Source: Cyanophora paradoxa
Taxonomy: Eukaryota > Glaucocystophyceae > Cyanophorales > Cyanophoraceae
DNA: 64,000 nucleotides
Direction of reading: 5' to 3'
Assembly (NCBI GenBank): GCA_004431415.1
Contig: QPMI01000483.1
Location: forward strand, 310,001 to 374,000
Shown here: in pieces, positions 11,955-25,200 of the stretch
Position numbering within the stretch: position 1 is the stretch's first letter
How the letters are laid out: every line of letters starts with the position of its first letter
The notes under the pieces: generated by a model
Database searches by the model: none
What the model saw: the letters and a program-made list of their open reading frames with translations, nothing else
Told to the model about the DNA's origin: nothing
Translations under genes and position numbers: made by a program

Positions 11955-13090
11955 ATGGAAGACCTCGCCGCCTTCCGGTCCACCGGGGGCTTCTCGTTCG
12001 ACCTCTGCACACGGTGAGACTTGTCGCTGCGTCTTGCAGCGACCGAGCGTGGCTCACGGTGGCCTCGTACGCCGCGCCCTGCAGGAATGAGCACCTCGCT
12101 GGCAAAGGGCACAAAGCGCCGAAGGCGAGGAAGACGGGCACGACCATCGCTGGCGTAACATTCAAGGTCGGTTCGCGTCCCCGGGAACCGCCCGCCGCCA
12201 CGCTGACCACTCGTACGCAGGATGGGGTTGTCTTAGGCGCCGACACACGCGCAACGGAGGACACCATTGTCGCCGACAAGAACTGCTCGAAGATCCACTA
12301 CATCGCGCCAAACATTTACTGCTGCGGCGCGGGCACGGCGGCGGACACGGAGAATGTGACAGGTCGGAACCGCGGCAATGCGCGGCTCGCTCTTCTGCCC
12401 TGAAGCGTGCATCAGATATGATCTCCTCACAGCTGGAATTGCACCGGCTAAACACGGGCCGCAAGTCGCGTGTGATTACCGCGTGCACTATGCTTAAGCA
12501 GATGCTCTTCAGGTCCGCGTGCCCTCCGGGCATCGATCCCATCCCGCACAGACGGCGTCGTTCAGGTATCAGGGGCACGTTAGCGCCGCTCTCGTTCTCG
12601 GCGGTGTGGACGTTACGGGCTCGCACCTGTACACAGTATACCCGCACGGCAGCACAGACAAGCTCCCTTACGTTACCATGGGCTCTGGCTCGCTCGCCGC
12701 GATGTCGGTGTTCGAGGCTGGCTTCAAGGATGACCTCACAGTGCGCTCAAACTTCATGACTGCAATCGATCACGCTGATTTACGGGGCATCGCAGCGGGA
12801 GGAGGCGATCAAGCTGGTGCATGCGGCCATCTCTGCGGGTGTCTTCAACGATCTGGGGTGCGTTTTCCTCTTTGCTCACATGTCAGCTCGGCCCCTGAAT
12901 ACCAGTTCGCAGCTCGGGTGGCAACGTGGACCTCATGGTCATCACCAAGGATGGTGTTGAGAACTTGAGAAACTACGACACCCCCAACGAACGGTTGTAC
13001 CGGAAGCCCGGAGGCTACGCGTTCCCGCCAGGCACCACGCCGACCCTGGGCCAGGCTGTCGTCGTCGGCTCCGATGCCATGGAGATGTAG
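11955..13090 (+). CDS. PSMB7: 20S proteasome subunit beta type-7 (beta2, trypsin-like)
   Basis: Catalytic N-terminal-nucleophile hydrolase of the 20S core particle, cleaving after basic residues. Exon 1 is 11955-12013, exon 2 is 12085-12166 and exon 3 starts at 12221, with further short exons to the TAG at 13,090. A propeptide of about 35 residues ends in KTG, followed by the mature [17 protein letters not shown]. Catalytic Thr1, Asp17 and Lys33 (in DKNCSKIHY) fall at the expected spacing. Also seen are [37 protein letters not shown] and the family's C-terminal extension ending [10 protein letters not shown]. Length and all landmarks fit beta2/PUP1 rather than beta1 or beta5. Confidence 0.95.
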
Positions 13091-13583
13091 ATTGTTCTCC
13101 TTTGTACTGTACTCTTTGAACTCGAAAAGGGGGACGTGATCGCAATCGGCTCTTTGCCAGATGCCAGATGCATTGCATGACGGAAGGGTCATGATCACGT
13201 CCTAGAGGACTGGAGTGCGAAGGTGGAGGCCAGGATAGAAATGCAGGCCACTACGAATACCATGCCATGATCATGATGATGGCAATGCAGGATTAAGCAA
13301 GAGCCGTATCAAAATCGAACCATTAATTGAATTGATCCACAAATTTATATATCTGCGCCAATCTGCGCATGCTTTAAAATTGCATTTGTCCACGGCCTGG
13401 CAGAGATGTCATATATGCAAGAGCAGGGGTATACCTCAACGTCTGTTCGTACGTCCGGGCGGCTTCAGCCGGCCCCCTGCTCGGTTCGAAGAGGAGCGCG
13501 ATCTCAGGAACCAGGTTTCCGGCGTTCCGCGAAGCTGGTGAAGAGAAATCGGGGAGTCGGCGATCCTTCACCCGCTTGGCGCC
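13091..13583. other. Intergenic spacer
   Basis: AT-richer DNA between the proteasome stop and the next ATG. No gene recognised. It presumably holds the proteasome 3' UTR and the promoter of the BRCT gene. Confidence 0.5.
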
Positions 13584-16500
13584 ATGGAAGAAGACAGCGG
13601 AGGAGTATCCACGCCACAGGCGCGCGTTCGAATGCCTGCTGAAAAGGTCAGAGAAACATGTTCTAGTCGACAGAGCTGCATATCCATCCCCCGAGGGCCT
13701 TCGGCCGTGTGACGAGTAGCGCCTTGCCTTGCGCATGCAGGGGGTCTTGTACGACGACGAGGAGCAGGACGATGAATATCGTGCGCTAACCACAAAGCGC
13801 GCAAACGCTCACATTGACTCGCGCGCCCAGTTGATCTCTCGGCGCCTCTAATCGAAGATGCGCCAACGCGGCGCGCGGCTGCTGAGGCAAGCGCCGAGGC
13901 ATGTCGAACTCCAGCGCCCGTAGATGAGTACGTACGCTAGCGCACAATCTCCGTCGGTTGGATGATTGACGCTTTCTCAATTCCAGGTCGAACAGTTCGC
14001 CGTCCCTGAACCTAGCCCTTCCGACCCCTGCCCCGCTACGTCTCCCAGCATGCGGATCCACGCTTGTCAGTGATGAGGCTGATACGGACGAATCGCCTGC
14101 AAGTGCACGCCAAGACGCGTCAATGTTCTCCCAGCCTCTGCTTCTCTCCCAGCCCCTGTTGCCTTCCCAGCTGCCGCAGCCAGCCGCACAGAACCAGCCG
14201 CGGTCAACCGCAAAGCATCAGTTGCAGGCAACCGCAGAGCGAGAGCCGATCCACGGGCTTGCAAGCGAGCGCGAAGGCATTGTGGAACCTGAGCTCGAGC
14301 GTGTGGCACAATCCCAGCCGTCCCCCGCTATCTTCCACGCACCGCCACCCGCCAGTCGTCCGATCTCGTTCTCTCAGCCCGTGATGTCAAGTTCCTTAGC
14401 GACAGCTTCCGCTGTTGCGACCTTTCAAATGTCCGAACCTCTTCCCTCCGCTCAATCAAGCCCGGCTTCCGTGGCTATGATGCTTCACGATTCCAACGAA
14501 GAAGAATCGAATGAACTCGAGATGTCACTCCACTTAAGCTTTCAGCCCAGCGAACAGCCCATCTCAGAACATCGTGATTTTAACAACTCGGCTGTCAATG
14601 CCATGGCTGGGGAAGTTGAGCAAGATGGAGTTCAAGCATTCCAGCAGGATAATGTGCAACTCTCGCTGCAGCAACGGCACAAGAACCAGGAGGAGAAACC
14701 AGAGCAGCACACTGAACCTCGTCCAACTCCTGTAATTGCTCCTGATCAGCCTGAAGAGGGAGGTACTGCGTTGAAGCAGTGGCCATTCAAATCCTTCCAT
14801 CAGCAAGTTCCACCTGAGCGCATTGAGGAAGTGCATCGCCCTGCATTAGCATCGTCATCTGCTCCTTCAAAGCACAACGAGCTACCAGCCTATTGTGCAG
14901 ACATACATCACAGCAGCGAACAGCAATCAGATCCTCTTGCATCTGTCGTCATCAACATTCAGGTTCGCATTCTCGACTCCGTCACTCTTCTTTACACGCA
15001 CCTGATGCTCGAACATTCAGATGGCCACTCGTAGACAGCAAGTTTCTGCACTTTCAAGTGCAGCAGCCCCAGCCCCAGCCCCAGCCCCAGCCCCAGCCCC
15101 AGCCCCAGCCCCAGCTCCAGCCCCAGCCCCAGCCCCAGCCCCAGCCCCAGCCCCAGCCCCAACCCCAGCTCCAGCCCCAGATTCTCATGCTGAGCCAAGC
15201 CATGCTGAGCCAGCTCCAGCCCCAGATTCTCATGCTCAGCCGTGTGAACTCGATCTTTTTGATGAGCAGGGTGAGAGCTTAATCTCTAAAATTCAAGCGA
15301 GCCTTTCTAAGGGATTACACAGAAATGCCCAGGAGAAGGAAGCGAGTACGACCGAGTCCTGACCAAGGAGTTGTGGAGCAGCATAGTTCTGCTGCGTCAG
15401 TCGATGTGGATGCTTGCTCAGCTGCGCACTCTGTGGAAGCAGATGAACGTGTTGGCTGCATCTGTGGCATTCACCAAGCGAGAGGTCAGATGCTAAAGGT
15501 TTGCTTTGAACTTTTATGGTTCGCCCATGCTGCTTCACTGACGTGTGCAAAGTGCGAGGTGTGTGCGAAGTGGTCGCATTTGAACTGTGTTGTCTTTGGC
15601 AGCGAGATTCCTCAACCCTTCACGTGTGCCCTGTGCCAGCCGGAGCCGGCAGTGGCAGGCTCATTGCGCCCTTCTGGATCGCTGTCTCTCAGTGATGGGG
15701 GGGAGAATGTCACAGCAGAGGGTGACGAAGAGGAAGAGGATCAACGCAAGCAGCCTGGCGAGCAGCAGCTTCCGCAGCCCCAGCTGTCCGAAATGGCAGT
15801 CCAGCGTGTGCCTGCTTCAAGCCCAGGTTTGCAAAAGCAAGCAGCTGCAGCACACACCGGGGTTGCACGCGTGACCGGACCAGCAGAAACAGCACGTTCA
15901 GTGTCAAGACAATCTGCTGCATCCTCTCGATCTAGCCAAGACAGGAAGCTGTTTTCAGGTGGGCACATGTCGTTGGTGCTATGTAGCTGCCCGTAGGTCA
16001 TATGTTTAAAAACAGGTTTCAGCTTTTTGATCACCGGCAAGGGAGGCAAGACTGCAAGCAAACGGAAGGCCCGGCATTCGATTAAGGATGCGATTGAAGG
16101 ATCCGGGGGCAAGATTGTCACAGAGGATGACGTGCTCTTGAGGCTTCCGAGGCGCCTTGTGTGCATTGCGGATGAGCCCCACCGCACCATCAAGTATTTC
16201 CTCAGCCTTGCAGTGGGGATCATGCCAGTCACCTCGGCGTTTGTTCATGAATCCATTGAACAGGTCAGTGGCACATTTCTATTTGACCGATGAACTCCCC
16301 AACACTCGCGCCAGGGCCAGATCCAGGACCCCTCTTCGTACCGTGTTCCAGGAGCTGCATGCTCATCGGAGCACAAGAGCGACTTTACACCCGTGCAGGC
16401 ACGAATGAGAATACTGGCCAAAACAGCTATTATGAGCACAGGGAACGAGAAGAAGACATGGGCCAGAATTATCAAGCTCTCTGGTGCAGAAGTCATTGAA

Positions 16501-16747
16501 AAGCTCCCACCTGAAAACAAGCTAAAGAGCGACTTGGTTCCTGACCTGCTTATCGCGGATTCAGGAACAGAGAAGAGGTCTGATCTCATGCAATTCTGTT
16601 GCTTGCCAAGAGAGTTCTCACAAATTCCGCAGGCTCCTTGCAACAGCCAAGCGACTGAAGATTCCGGTAGTATCATACGAATGGCTCAAGCAGACATGGA
16701 TCCACCAAAAGCATCAGTCAACCAAAAACTTTGCAGTTGAAGCGTAA
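13584..16747 (+). CDS. 53BP1-like DNA-damage mediator: Ala-Pro repeat, PHD finger, tandem BRCT
   Basis: Likely nuclear chromatin reader and checkpoint adaptor. The ATG at 13,584 starts MEEDSGGVSTPQ. A long, disordered Ser/Gln-rich region (14,060-15,000) contains SQP motifs. An Ala-Pro repeat follows (15,050-15,240), then a basic RRRKRVRPS segment. A PHD finger spans about 15,460-15,650: CICGIH, then CAKCEVCAKWSHLNC and CALCQ. Two BRCT units run from 16,017 to the TAA at 16,747. The first, with CIADEPHRTIKYFLSLAVGI and FVHESIEQ, closely resembles the 53BP1 first BRCT, including the following linker. The second ends VVSYEWLKQTWIHQ. The Ala-Pro frame is chosen because the flanking splice phases fit only that frame. 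No Tudor domain was recognised. Tail-to-tail with RPGRIP1L. Confidence 0.8.
15061..15180 (+). repeat. Coding hexanucleotide repeat (AGCCCC-type)
   Basis: About 20 tandem copies of a six-base unit (AGCCCC, occasionally AGCTCC), read as alternating Ala-Pro in the frame supported by the flanking introns. Two imperfect longer repeats (PDSHAEP/PDSHAQP) follow. Slippage makes this a probable site of length polymorphism. Confidence 0.9.
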
Positions 16748-16979
16748 TATGCTTTTTTATGTGCGGAGCATGCGCAGCTCTCCAGCTGTGTTACTAGGGC
16801 CAATCTTAGCAAGCTTAGCTTAGTTCGGACTAATAGCTCTAGTGTTTAAGCCAGTAAGAGCAAGCTCGATGTCACCTCAATAAGTAGCCCAGCAGAATTA
16901 GATGTGCTGCTAGTTAACAAAGAAGAAGAACACATGTCACATCAAATGCAACCAAACTATGAATAGCCTCTAGCTGGAC

Positions 16980-19900
16980 TCAACCGAGTGCCTGAATTGC
17001 TGCAAGTGCGATACAGGAAACACGAAGAGATCCGATCTCGTTCATGTCGTCGCTGTTGGAGTCGTAAACGGGGAGAGGCTCATTAATGGCGTCCTTGCCA
17101 TCGTCTCTTATGTCACGGATGTTCAGCACGCACTGGCCCACCTGCACATCTACTTAAACAGATAGCAAAACTGAATAGAAAGGCTCATGCGGACCTCAAA
17201 GCACTTCCCGTGCTCGTCCTCATTGACAACCGTGAAAAGGATATTTGACTTCTCCTCGTCAGCATCAGCCAGGACACGCTTGAGCTTCCATCGTTGCCTC
17301 GAGTTGTTCTGGTTATCGACCTTGAAGTCTGCACGGGGCATAAGATGAAGATTTGCTGCTTGTGTGCCACTCATGAGTGCTTACACTGAACGTGGCGGAA
17401 TTGGAATCTGCCATTGCGAGCCTCCTCAATGCGGACAATGTCCGTCTCGAGGTCCTCGACAGGGGCATCGAGGAACTCGTATGCGACGTAAAGTGCCTTC
17501 AGTGATGGATCCGACAGCACTTCTCGGTTGAGAATGAGCTCGCCAATGCCAACGATGATGGTTTCCTTCGAGTTGACACCACGCATGGCCCGCTCAATGT
17601 CCTCCTCATGACTCCGCACCTGCACACACACAAACTTATCACATCCATGGCAACCTAAATTACTGGAATGCAATAGAGCCGCACAACAACTGCTGTAGAG
17701 GGACGGCTGAAGTCCCCACCGCTTGTTGGTTGGCTCGATGGAGGTCTGTCTGCAATCCGCTGTGCTTCTTGCCTGTCTGCACTGTGCCCCTGGGATGTTG
17801 GGCCGCTCTTCTGCGCCTTGGCTGGCCCTGGCATCGCAGAGGACATGGAGACAGAAGATCCCGAAGGATCTACTTGAGGCGACTCCTGTGCTATCTGCTT
17901 ACCATGTGCTGGGATCAAACACAGAACGCAAGCATGCGGCAAAAGCGGCGCACCATGCCACCAGCCTCGAGCATCGGTGTCTTCCACGAGATCTGCACTT
18001 GAATTGTGCCCTGGATCAGGGTCTTGTGCTGATCCTGTGACCTGACGTCAGCTGTCTTTTTGCAATTCAAGAGATGTTCGAGTCACCATCAGAGGGAACG
18101 AGCCGGCCACGGAGCGCTGTTCAAGCAGAGGCATCAAGGGCACGAGGGTGCTCGCTGCAAGGACGTCAATCATTGAGCCACTCAATCGCTAATGCGGGTA
18201 GCAGAGGCGGACCGATCTGTTCCTGGGCCCCAGGGTGGACATCGTCAAACACCTGGAGGAGGAGCTGCACAGCGCCAAATTATTTCATTCCACAATTAAG
18301 AACACCAACAAGATGTGAACCTTTGACGACCGCAAGTACTTGTCAAACTCCGTGTCCGGGAACTGGAGCATGAAGGTCTTTGAAAACTTGAAGCTTGGGC
18401 TTCTGTCGTTTCTTGTGACCCTCTGAAACAAAATCAGATCATACTGAAGCACGAAAATAAGCAGTGATTTGCAGACCGTGACTACGGCATCGAATTCGTA
18501 GAACTCAAAGGAAACGAAAGGCGAGGGCTCCGTTCCATCAGCTCGCAGAGGGAGATCCGAACACCCATGCACAGAGATCTCCAGCTCCTTCACTGAGCGA
18601 GTGGGTGGCAACTTGCGGCCAGCCTCCTCCGGAGTTACTGCTCGCTTCGGCTTTGTGACAAGTGGAGCAGGAGGCGCGAAGGGGTCCTTTCGTGTTTCCT
18701 CAAAGACCTTCAGAGAAGACGCAATGGGGTGTCTCAAACGCATAGAGAAATGCACAGTGCCAAGGACAACATTCTGTCGGAACAAGGAGTGAGATTCCAT
18801 CCTGAAAACCCGCAGAAAACAACACTCACCCGGTCAGAAACGCTGAGTACATTGGCTGTTGCGTGCTTCTTCCCACCTGCCTCGAGCAGGTCTGACAAAT
18901 TGATCTCGCTTTGGCCGATGCGTTCGAAATCAAGGCCATTGGCCTGGTGAAGCTCCAGCAGCATGCGCTGGCTGGACAGGAACTGAAGGAAGAACTCGTC
19001 AACAACAACGACATACCTGCGAGTGGCATTAGAACATAAAAGTGATGCTAGCCGGATGCTCGCACTGGGAAGCAAAGCTGTAGATCGGGCTGAGGCCAGG
19101 AATAACAGGTGTGGCCTGTGTCTCATGCTCATAGAAGTCCCAAGTGAAGAATGTGCTGACAGATTCATCCTCAAACACATTCCTGTCGAACATGGCATCC
19201 TCGAGGACAATCTCAACCATGTTCTCGCCCTCCTTGAGATCCGGATCAAAGTCAGGCTCCCCAGCGGAAGGCTCTGAGCGACCTGCCCAAAATTCGAATG
19301 CCTCGCATTCAAGTTGGAAAGGAAAAAGAGAGAGCCACAAACCACGCTGGGCTTTAGCAATGCGGTAAGCAATGTCGCGGTTCTGAATCTCCAGCTTCCG
19401 GATCCTGTCAGAGCGAGCATCGAGAAGCCGGGCCTGCTCTTCCAACTTCTTCTCATACTCCCGCCTCACCAGGTCCACCTGTAAAAACGGTGACTGTTTG
19501 CCATGACGACTTTTTACGATAGAGGCTCACCTGGTTCGTCGTGTGTTCCTTCTCCCCAGATAGATCCTTATTGATGGTCTCTTGCAGCTTGAGAAGATGC
19601 TTGTACTTTTCGAGCTCTTGAAGCAGCTCAGCATTCGCCAGACGAAGAGAGCTGATTTCCTTGCGCATAGCGAGTGCATCATGGTCCACCTCCTGCGAAA
19701 GCACCAGGATCGAAATCGGCCAAAAGAAAAAAGCTCCGAACCCTGCTTTAAAAGCTCTAGGGTCTACGCTATAAAGGGACGGAAGAAACTCTGATTGAAT
19801 TCAGCCTCCAGCGTTCTGTACCTTCTCAATGTCGAAACTGATCTTGCCCTCTCCAACCAGTGCCAAAGCCTTTTCAAGCTGTACCAAGTCGATGCCACTG

Positions 19901-21702
19901 TCAGAGCTGAAGATTTGAATTCTCCTTGCGAGAGCCTCCCGTTCCTTCTGCTCCTTGTAAAGCAGCTTCTGGGCCTCCTCGCTCGTCTTCCGCAGGTTCT
20001 CATTCTCGCCTACAGTCAAATCAACGTATGTTTAAACTCGATTACATTACATGGCTCACTCGAAAGTGCTTGAATACGAGCCTCCAGGGCAGAGTTGTTA
20101 TCCTTTAACTTCTTGGCAACACTCTCCTGTGTTGAAAGCTGCTGTTGCAGAGCTTGCACCGTCCTTTCATAATCCCGGAGCTACAGTAGCATAAGTCATG
20201 ACTTGGATGCCAAAAAAAGGAAGAGCAAAATACCTTGTTCCTAACTTCAGTGAGCTGAGGGACCGACATCTGCTTCGTCATGAACTTCATATTTTCGTCC
20301 ACAAGCTTCCGGTTCTCGTTCCTGAGGTCTTCGATGATCACTTTCAGCTGTTGGCGATTCAGCCTCTTGCGGAAAAACGTTTCTGAAAAGACAACACACG
20401 TCCTGCTGCACGCCCTCGCCTAGACGAGCAACTTCGAGGTCATGCTCCAGCTGGAGGTTTTTCCGCCTTTCCTGCACGTTTGCACGTTTTCTTAAGCAGA
20501 GCGGGCGAGCAGCCACTCAGTTCCGGAATGGACCTCTTTAAGCTGCTTGTTTAGCTCCTCATATTTGACCAGAACCTGCTCGTGATTTTCCTTCACAGCC
20601 CTGAAAGCGGCCTCCACTTGAGTGTACTGAGACTGGAGAAGGTTGAGCTTTGAGCCCTTTTCACGAAGCTCTTGTCGGAGAGATGCATATTCCACATCTT
20701 CAGAGCCGTCGATCCTGAGCGAAAAGCTGAGTTTGAGATCAATGAAGAAATCGCGTCAAGACGTACTGGCCCGGCCTGGCCCGAAGCACAGTGTTCTCGG
20801 ATCGCAGTTTGGAGAGCTCTCCTTCTGCCTCGACCAGCCGCTGCCGGAGCATGCCAACAAGGACGTTCCTATTTTGTGAGGCATCAGATTAAATTTTGAG
20901 AACCAAGCGGGAAAGCATCAGCGAACAGTTTGTCGTCCGTGGGCAACGGATTCGAAGACCTGAGTCGTGGATTTTCAGCAATCGAAACCTCGACAAGGGT
21001 TGCGAACGCACGAAGCATGCTCCTCGATATGCGACTGATTTATGTCATTAACAGAGCGTGAAGTCTTAGGGGCCGCCTGGCCCTCCGATATCTGGTGGAT
21101 GAGCGAGCCCACGCTGCATGGCCGTCATTGAAGCCTTTCGAGTCCCACGGGATTGTGGTGCGCACTCTGCGTAGCCTCCTCCGGACCGCAGCACGAGCTG
21201 CCGACGGGCAGGGACCTTGGGCTGCACATTTGCGTACCGCGAAGACTTCGTTTTCGCGGACTGGGCTGCCAGTAGCTGCGCTTCCCCTGAGCTCAGACGA
21301 TACGTTCCGACACATGCGCTTCACCTTGATAGCCATTTTGTCTTTCTGCTTCTTGGCGGCCGCGAGCTGCTGACGTAGCTCGTCGATGAGAGCTGGAACC
21401 GCGTCAGAACACGGCCCAGATGCGGCGGCGGGTTTCCGCACCCTCAGCTTCTATCTCCTTACGTCCCCGCGCGCTGGCAGGAGCGCCCTTAGGCGCGTTC
21501 TCCTTGTCGCGCTTCGACACGTCCGCCGTGATGCGGATCAGCTGCTTGCGGGGTTAGCTAACGAGCATACGCCGACGCGGATGCTTACCTGAGTGGCCAT
21601 GCGCTTTGTCTTGCTCTCTAGGTCTGTGTTGGCACGCTTAAGCTGCTCATTCTCCTCGCGGATGCGCTCCAGCCTATCCGCTAGCTCGGCTTCGTTGACC
21701 AT
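16980..21702 (-). CDS. RPGRIP1L: RPGRIP1L-like ciliary transition-zone protein (coiled coil + C2 domains)
   Basis: Scaffold of the ciliary transition zone (MKS5/NPHP8 family). From the ATG at 21,702 (MVNEAELADRL; an in-frame ATG also exists at 21,756), a long segmented coiled coil runs to about 19,350. A first C2 domain spans about 19,300-18,840: VSTFFTWDFYEHETQATP, VIPGLSPIYSF, LELHQANGLDFERIGQ. These match the RPGRIP1 C2-N module. A second C2-like domain lies at 18,800-18,330 (LEISVHGCSDLPLRADG). A C-terminal RPGR-interacting-type C2 (17,600-16,980) has IVVGIGELILNREVL, LYVAYEFLDAPVEDLETD and VGQCVLNIRDI. The stop is at 16,980-16,982. Moderate GC and T-rich short introns separate it from its neighbours. 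A region near 17,700-18,250 (Ser/Pro-rich linker) is poorly resolved. Confidence 0.85.
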
Positions 21703-22224
21703 GGCTGCGGGGCTGCTCTGAGTGTTGCGTTGAGATGTGACCACTTTGAATAGCAAGCTGACACTCCCCCGGCTCAGCTGGGCTGGATCTCACAGCTCGC
21801 GCCACTAGGTCGCGCCGTTCAGAAGGAGCCTCTCCACGCTGGCTCGCTCTTGAATGAGCTTACCCTGCTGTCAGCGCACCGCACTGTGCGCTATCGTATC
21901 CCGCAGGCCTGCGGGTGGAAGCGGCCGGCCTGTTCAAACAAAGGTCATGTACCCCTCGAAAAACCGCCCCCACCGCCGATTCCGGGTTCTGCTCCCGCAG
22001 CGCTAGCGCGCGCTACGTGCCCCGGTGATGAATTCGAAGTTACCTGCTTGCTGCGCTTCTAGATCTCGCTCCCGGGCGCTGCGACGTGTCAATTTCGCGC
22101 TAACACCCGCACCGCATTTGCGCCAGGCGCCAGACTCAGAGACACTGTGACCTTTGAAACATAATGCAAACACGCGCGCAAAGGAAGAGGCAAGTTTCCT
22201 AATCTAGAGTGTTAGGGCTGGTGC
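21703..22224. other. Spacer between RPGRIP1L start and inverted duplication
   Basis: Contains the RPGRIP1L promoter and 5' UTR and the unique DNA outside the left arm. No gene recognised. Confidence 0.5.
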
Positions 22225-25200
22225 GCCCGCTGGCCTAGCAGCCGTAGGAGATGGTGAAGACGGAGGAGTAGAGGTTGGGCCCGGAGCGGCCGCCGCAGGT
22301 GGTGGAGGCGGTGGTGAGGCCGCAGGGCCAGTCGCAGCTGGTGGCGTTGGCGGCCCAGGTGAAGGTGTCGGAGAGCTGGTAGGCGATCTGGTTGAGGGAA
22401 ATGTGGAAGCGGGCGACGCCGCGCTGGCGGGCCGCCTGCGCCGCGAACTGCAGCGCCTCCATGCGCGAGCCCGAGGGGTCCGAGTAGAGGGCGTCCCCCA
22501 CCGAGGCCTTCACCGCGTCCGCGAAGGGGACGCAGCCCGAGTAGGTGGCGTTGGCGCAGAGGCCGGCGAGCGCCCCGGACCACGAGCTCGAGGGGGCGAT
22601 CGCCCCGAACGCCGGGCCCAGGTCCTCCTTCACCGACAGCGTCGTGTTCGAGAAGGTGTGCAGCTCGCACCCGTACGCGTTCGGGTCCTCGGCGGGCGCA
22701 GGCTGCAGGCCGTGCGGTTGAAGGAGCACGGGATGAAGGCGCCGGCGGCGGCGTCAAAGGCGCAGGAGACGTCGGACCAGAGGCTCGAGTAGACGCCCGA
22801 GGAGTAGGACTGGCAGCGGAGGAGGGCGAGGGTGTAGGGTACGGGTTGTAGCTGTAGTTGCCGATCGCCTGGTCGATGGTGTCGCGCAGGAGGAGGCCGC
22901 CCTCGGAGGCGGACTGCTCCGTCTGCCAGCGGTACGGGCAGACCTCGCCGGCGAGTGTTTTGTAAAGAGAGTAGCCGACGGAGACGCCGGTCGTCGCCGA
23001 GTCGACGGCGACGTCGACGTTGATGGAGCCGGAGGTGAGGGGCGAGAGGTCCGGCACGACCACCACGATGCGCGTCCGGTTCACCGAGATGACCACCGCT
23101 TCGAGCACGTCGAGCACCGGGATGTTGCCGATGTTCACCGTCCGGATGTCTGCCACGCCGCCCGTCGTCATGTTGTTCCCGTAGAGGGTCACCACGTTGC
23201 CGCCCCGCAGCGGGCCCTCCTTCGGCACCACCGAGTCGATGTAGTACGAAACGGCCTGGTCGTAGAAGGCCTTGAAGCCCGTGTCGGTGCCGGCCTTGGT
23301 CGTTTGGGCCCCCGTCACCAGGCGGATGTACATTTTCGGGGACGAGCTCGTCACACGGATCGGCAGCACCGTGTACTGCGGGTTCGGCAGCTGCACCAGC
23401 TGCAACGCCGACGGGCTGTCGCCGTCGTAGATCTGCATGCAGGCCGCTCGCACCGTGGGTGCGTGGGGGCGCGGGGCGCGGGGCGGACCGTGAGGGTGCT
23501 GCCATCGGCGAGGTCGAGCTTCTCGAGGACGAGCTGGACGCGGAGGACCGTCTGCACGTCCGTCGGCACGATCTTGAAGTCGCACTGCGAGTACATGCCG
23601 TAGTCGTAGCTCCCGGAGCCGTCCTCGAAGTTCGTGCGCTTCGAGTCCGTGAAGACGACGGGGACGCCCCGCTGGCAGAAGCCCGTCGAGTAGCCGAGCT
23701 GGAAGCCGGCGCCCTCGTCCGCCGCGTCCGACGTGAAGACGAACGTCAGCGCGCTCGCCGAGATGATCGCCTCGTAGCTCTGCAGCGAGACGCCGGGGCC
23801 GGCAGCGCCGCGAGGCCCGTCGCGACGGCGCCGAGGCCGGTCCCTGCAGGGAGGCGACGCGGGTCGTCGCGGAGCCGACGAGCGCGGTCGAGTAGATGTC
23901 GAGGAAGTCGCCCGAGGAGAGGAAGAAGGAGCCGTTCCGCACGTCCAGGTAGTGGAACGAAATGTAGAACTGCTTCGCCGCCGCCGCCACCGGCGCCAGC
24001 ACCCACGTACAGTACGAGTTGCTCCCGTACTGGCCCGTTGGCGTCGGCACGGTCGCCCCGGAGCCGGCCGCGTCTGCGCCCGGGCCGCGTTGGCCGGCGC
24101 CCTCGGGCCCCCCGCCGCCGGCCGCCGGCCGCGCACCGTTCAGGAGGTTGTGGCCGCGGGAGGCGAGCAGGTCGATGGCGACGGTGCCGGCGCAGCGCGC
24201 GCCCACGCGCGGCAGGTACGTGAAGCCCGAGGCCAGCCGCGCAGCGCCGAACCGCGTGCTTGTTACCACCACATCCACGACCTGCGCCGCCCGTCGGCAG
24301 GGAGCTGGCCCGAGGGGCGCCCGGGCGTCCGGGAGCGCACGCCGGGAGGCAGGTTGATGGTGGTGGCGTTGCCGGTGCGGGCGACGATGACGGTCGTCGA
24401 GAAAGAGTCGACGGAGAGGACGGGCACGCCGCCGAAGGTGACCGTGAGCAGATCCGCCAGGTCCGCCGCCAGGTTCGTGCCCGTGATCGTCACCGTGTAG
24501 TTCCCGTGAAGCGGGCCCCGCGTCGGCTCGACGCGCGTGATTGTCGGGCCCACGTTGACGGTGAAGACGTTGTTCACCGAGCGGACCAGCCCGTACGAAC
24601 TCGAGACGAGCAGCACTGCGCCCTGGCCCGCGCCCCGAAGTTCGTCGCATCTCCCGTCGTCGCGACGACCTCTGTCGGGCCCGCCCTGCCAACCGCTCGG
24701 CCAGCGCGGCGCGCGGGCGGCGGGCCGGGCGCACGAGATGATGGTCGCGGGTACGTTCTTGATGGTCAAAAGCTCGACGTCGGCGAGATTCAAGGCCATC
24801 TGAACACCCGTCAGCGTCACCCTGCGTCCTCCCGCCAACGGCCCGTCCGCCGGGGAGATGCCGGTGATCGAGCTCGACGTCAGGTCTGCGGACGGGGTGT
24901 CACGAGCCTGCCCCTGGCTGCGCACCCAGAGCCGCCCTCCGCGCACGGCAGCTGACAGTCGTGTACTGGATGGCGTAATCGATACTGCTCCCCGAATTTT
25001 CAAGCAGCATCTGCAGCCCCGCGTCACTAGCTGCCGCGCCCCGAACCGTTTGCCGCTGCGGCGGCGTACATGGAATTCGGAGGCCGCGGTGCCGGTACAC
25101 TGCTTCTCCGCCACGAGCAGCATCGACATGGCGCCCGTGCCGGTCACTAGTTCATCGTAGGAACCCACTCTGCGCTGGGTCAGGAAGCGCGGAAGTACGC

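Noticed and set aside
14992-15198. Leu-Gly repeat protein on the minus strand
   Set aside because: It is the reverse strand of the coding Ala-Pro hexanucleotide repeat.
22212-24734. 840-codon minus-strand open frame in the left arm
   Set aside because: It hops between true frame and shadow frames of the IPT/CUB copy because of the one-base losses; it is not a single protein.
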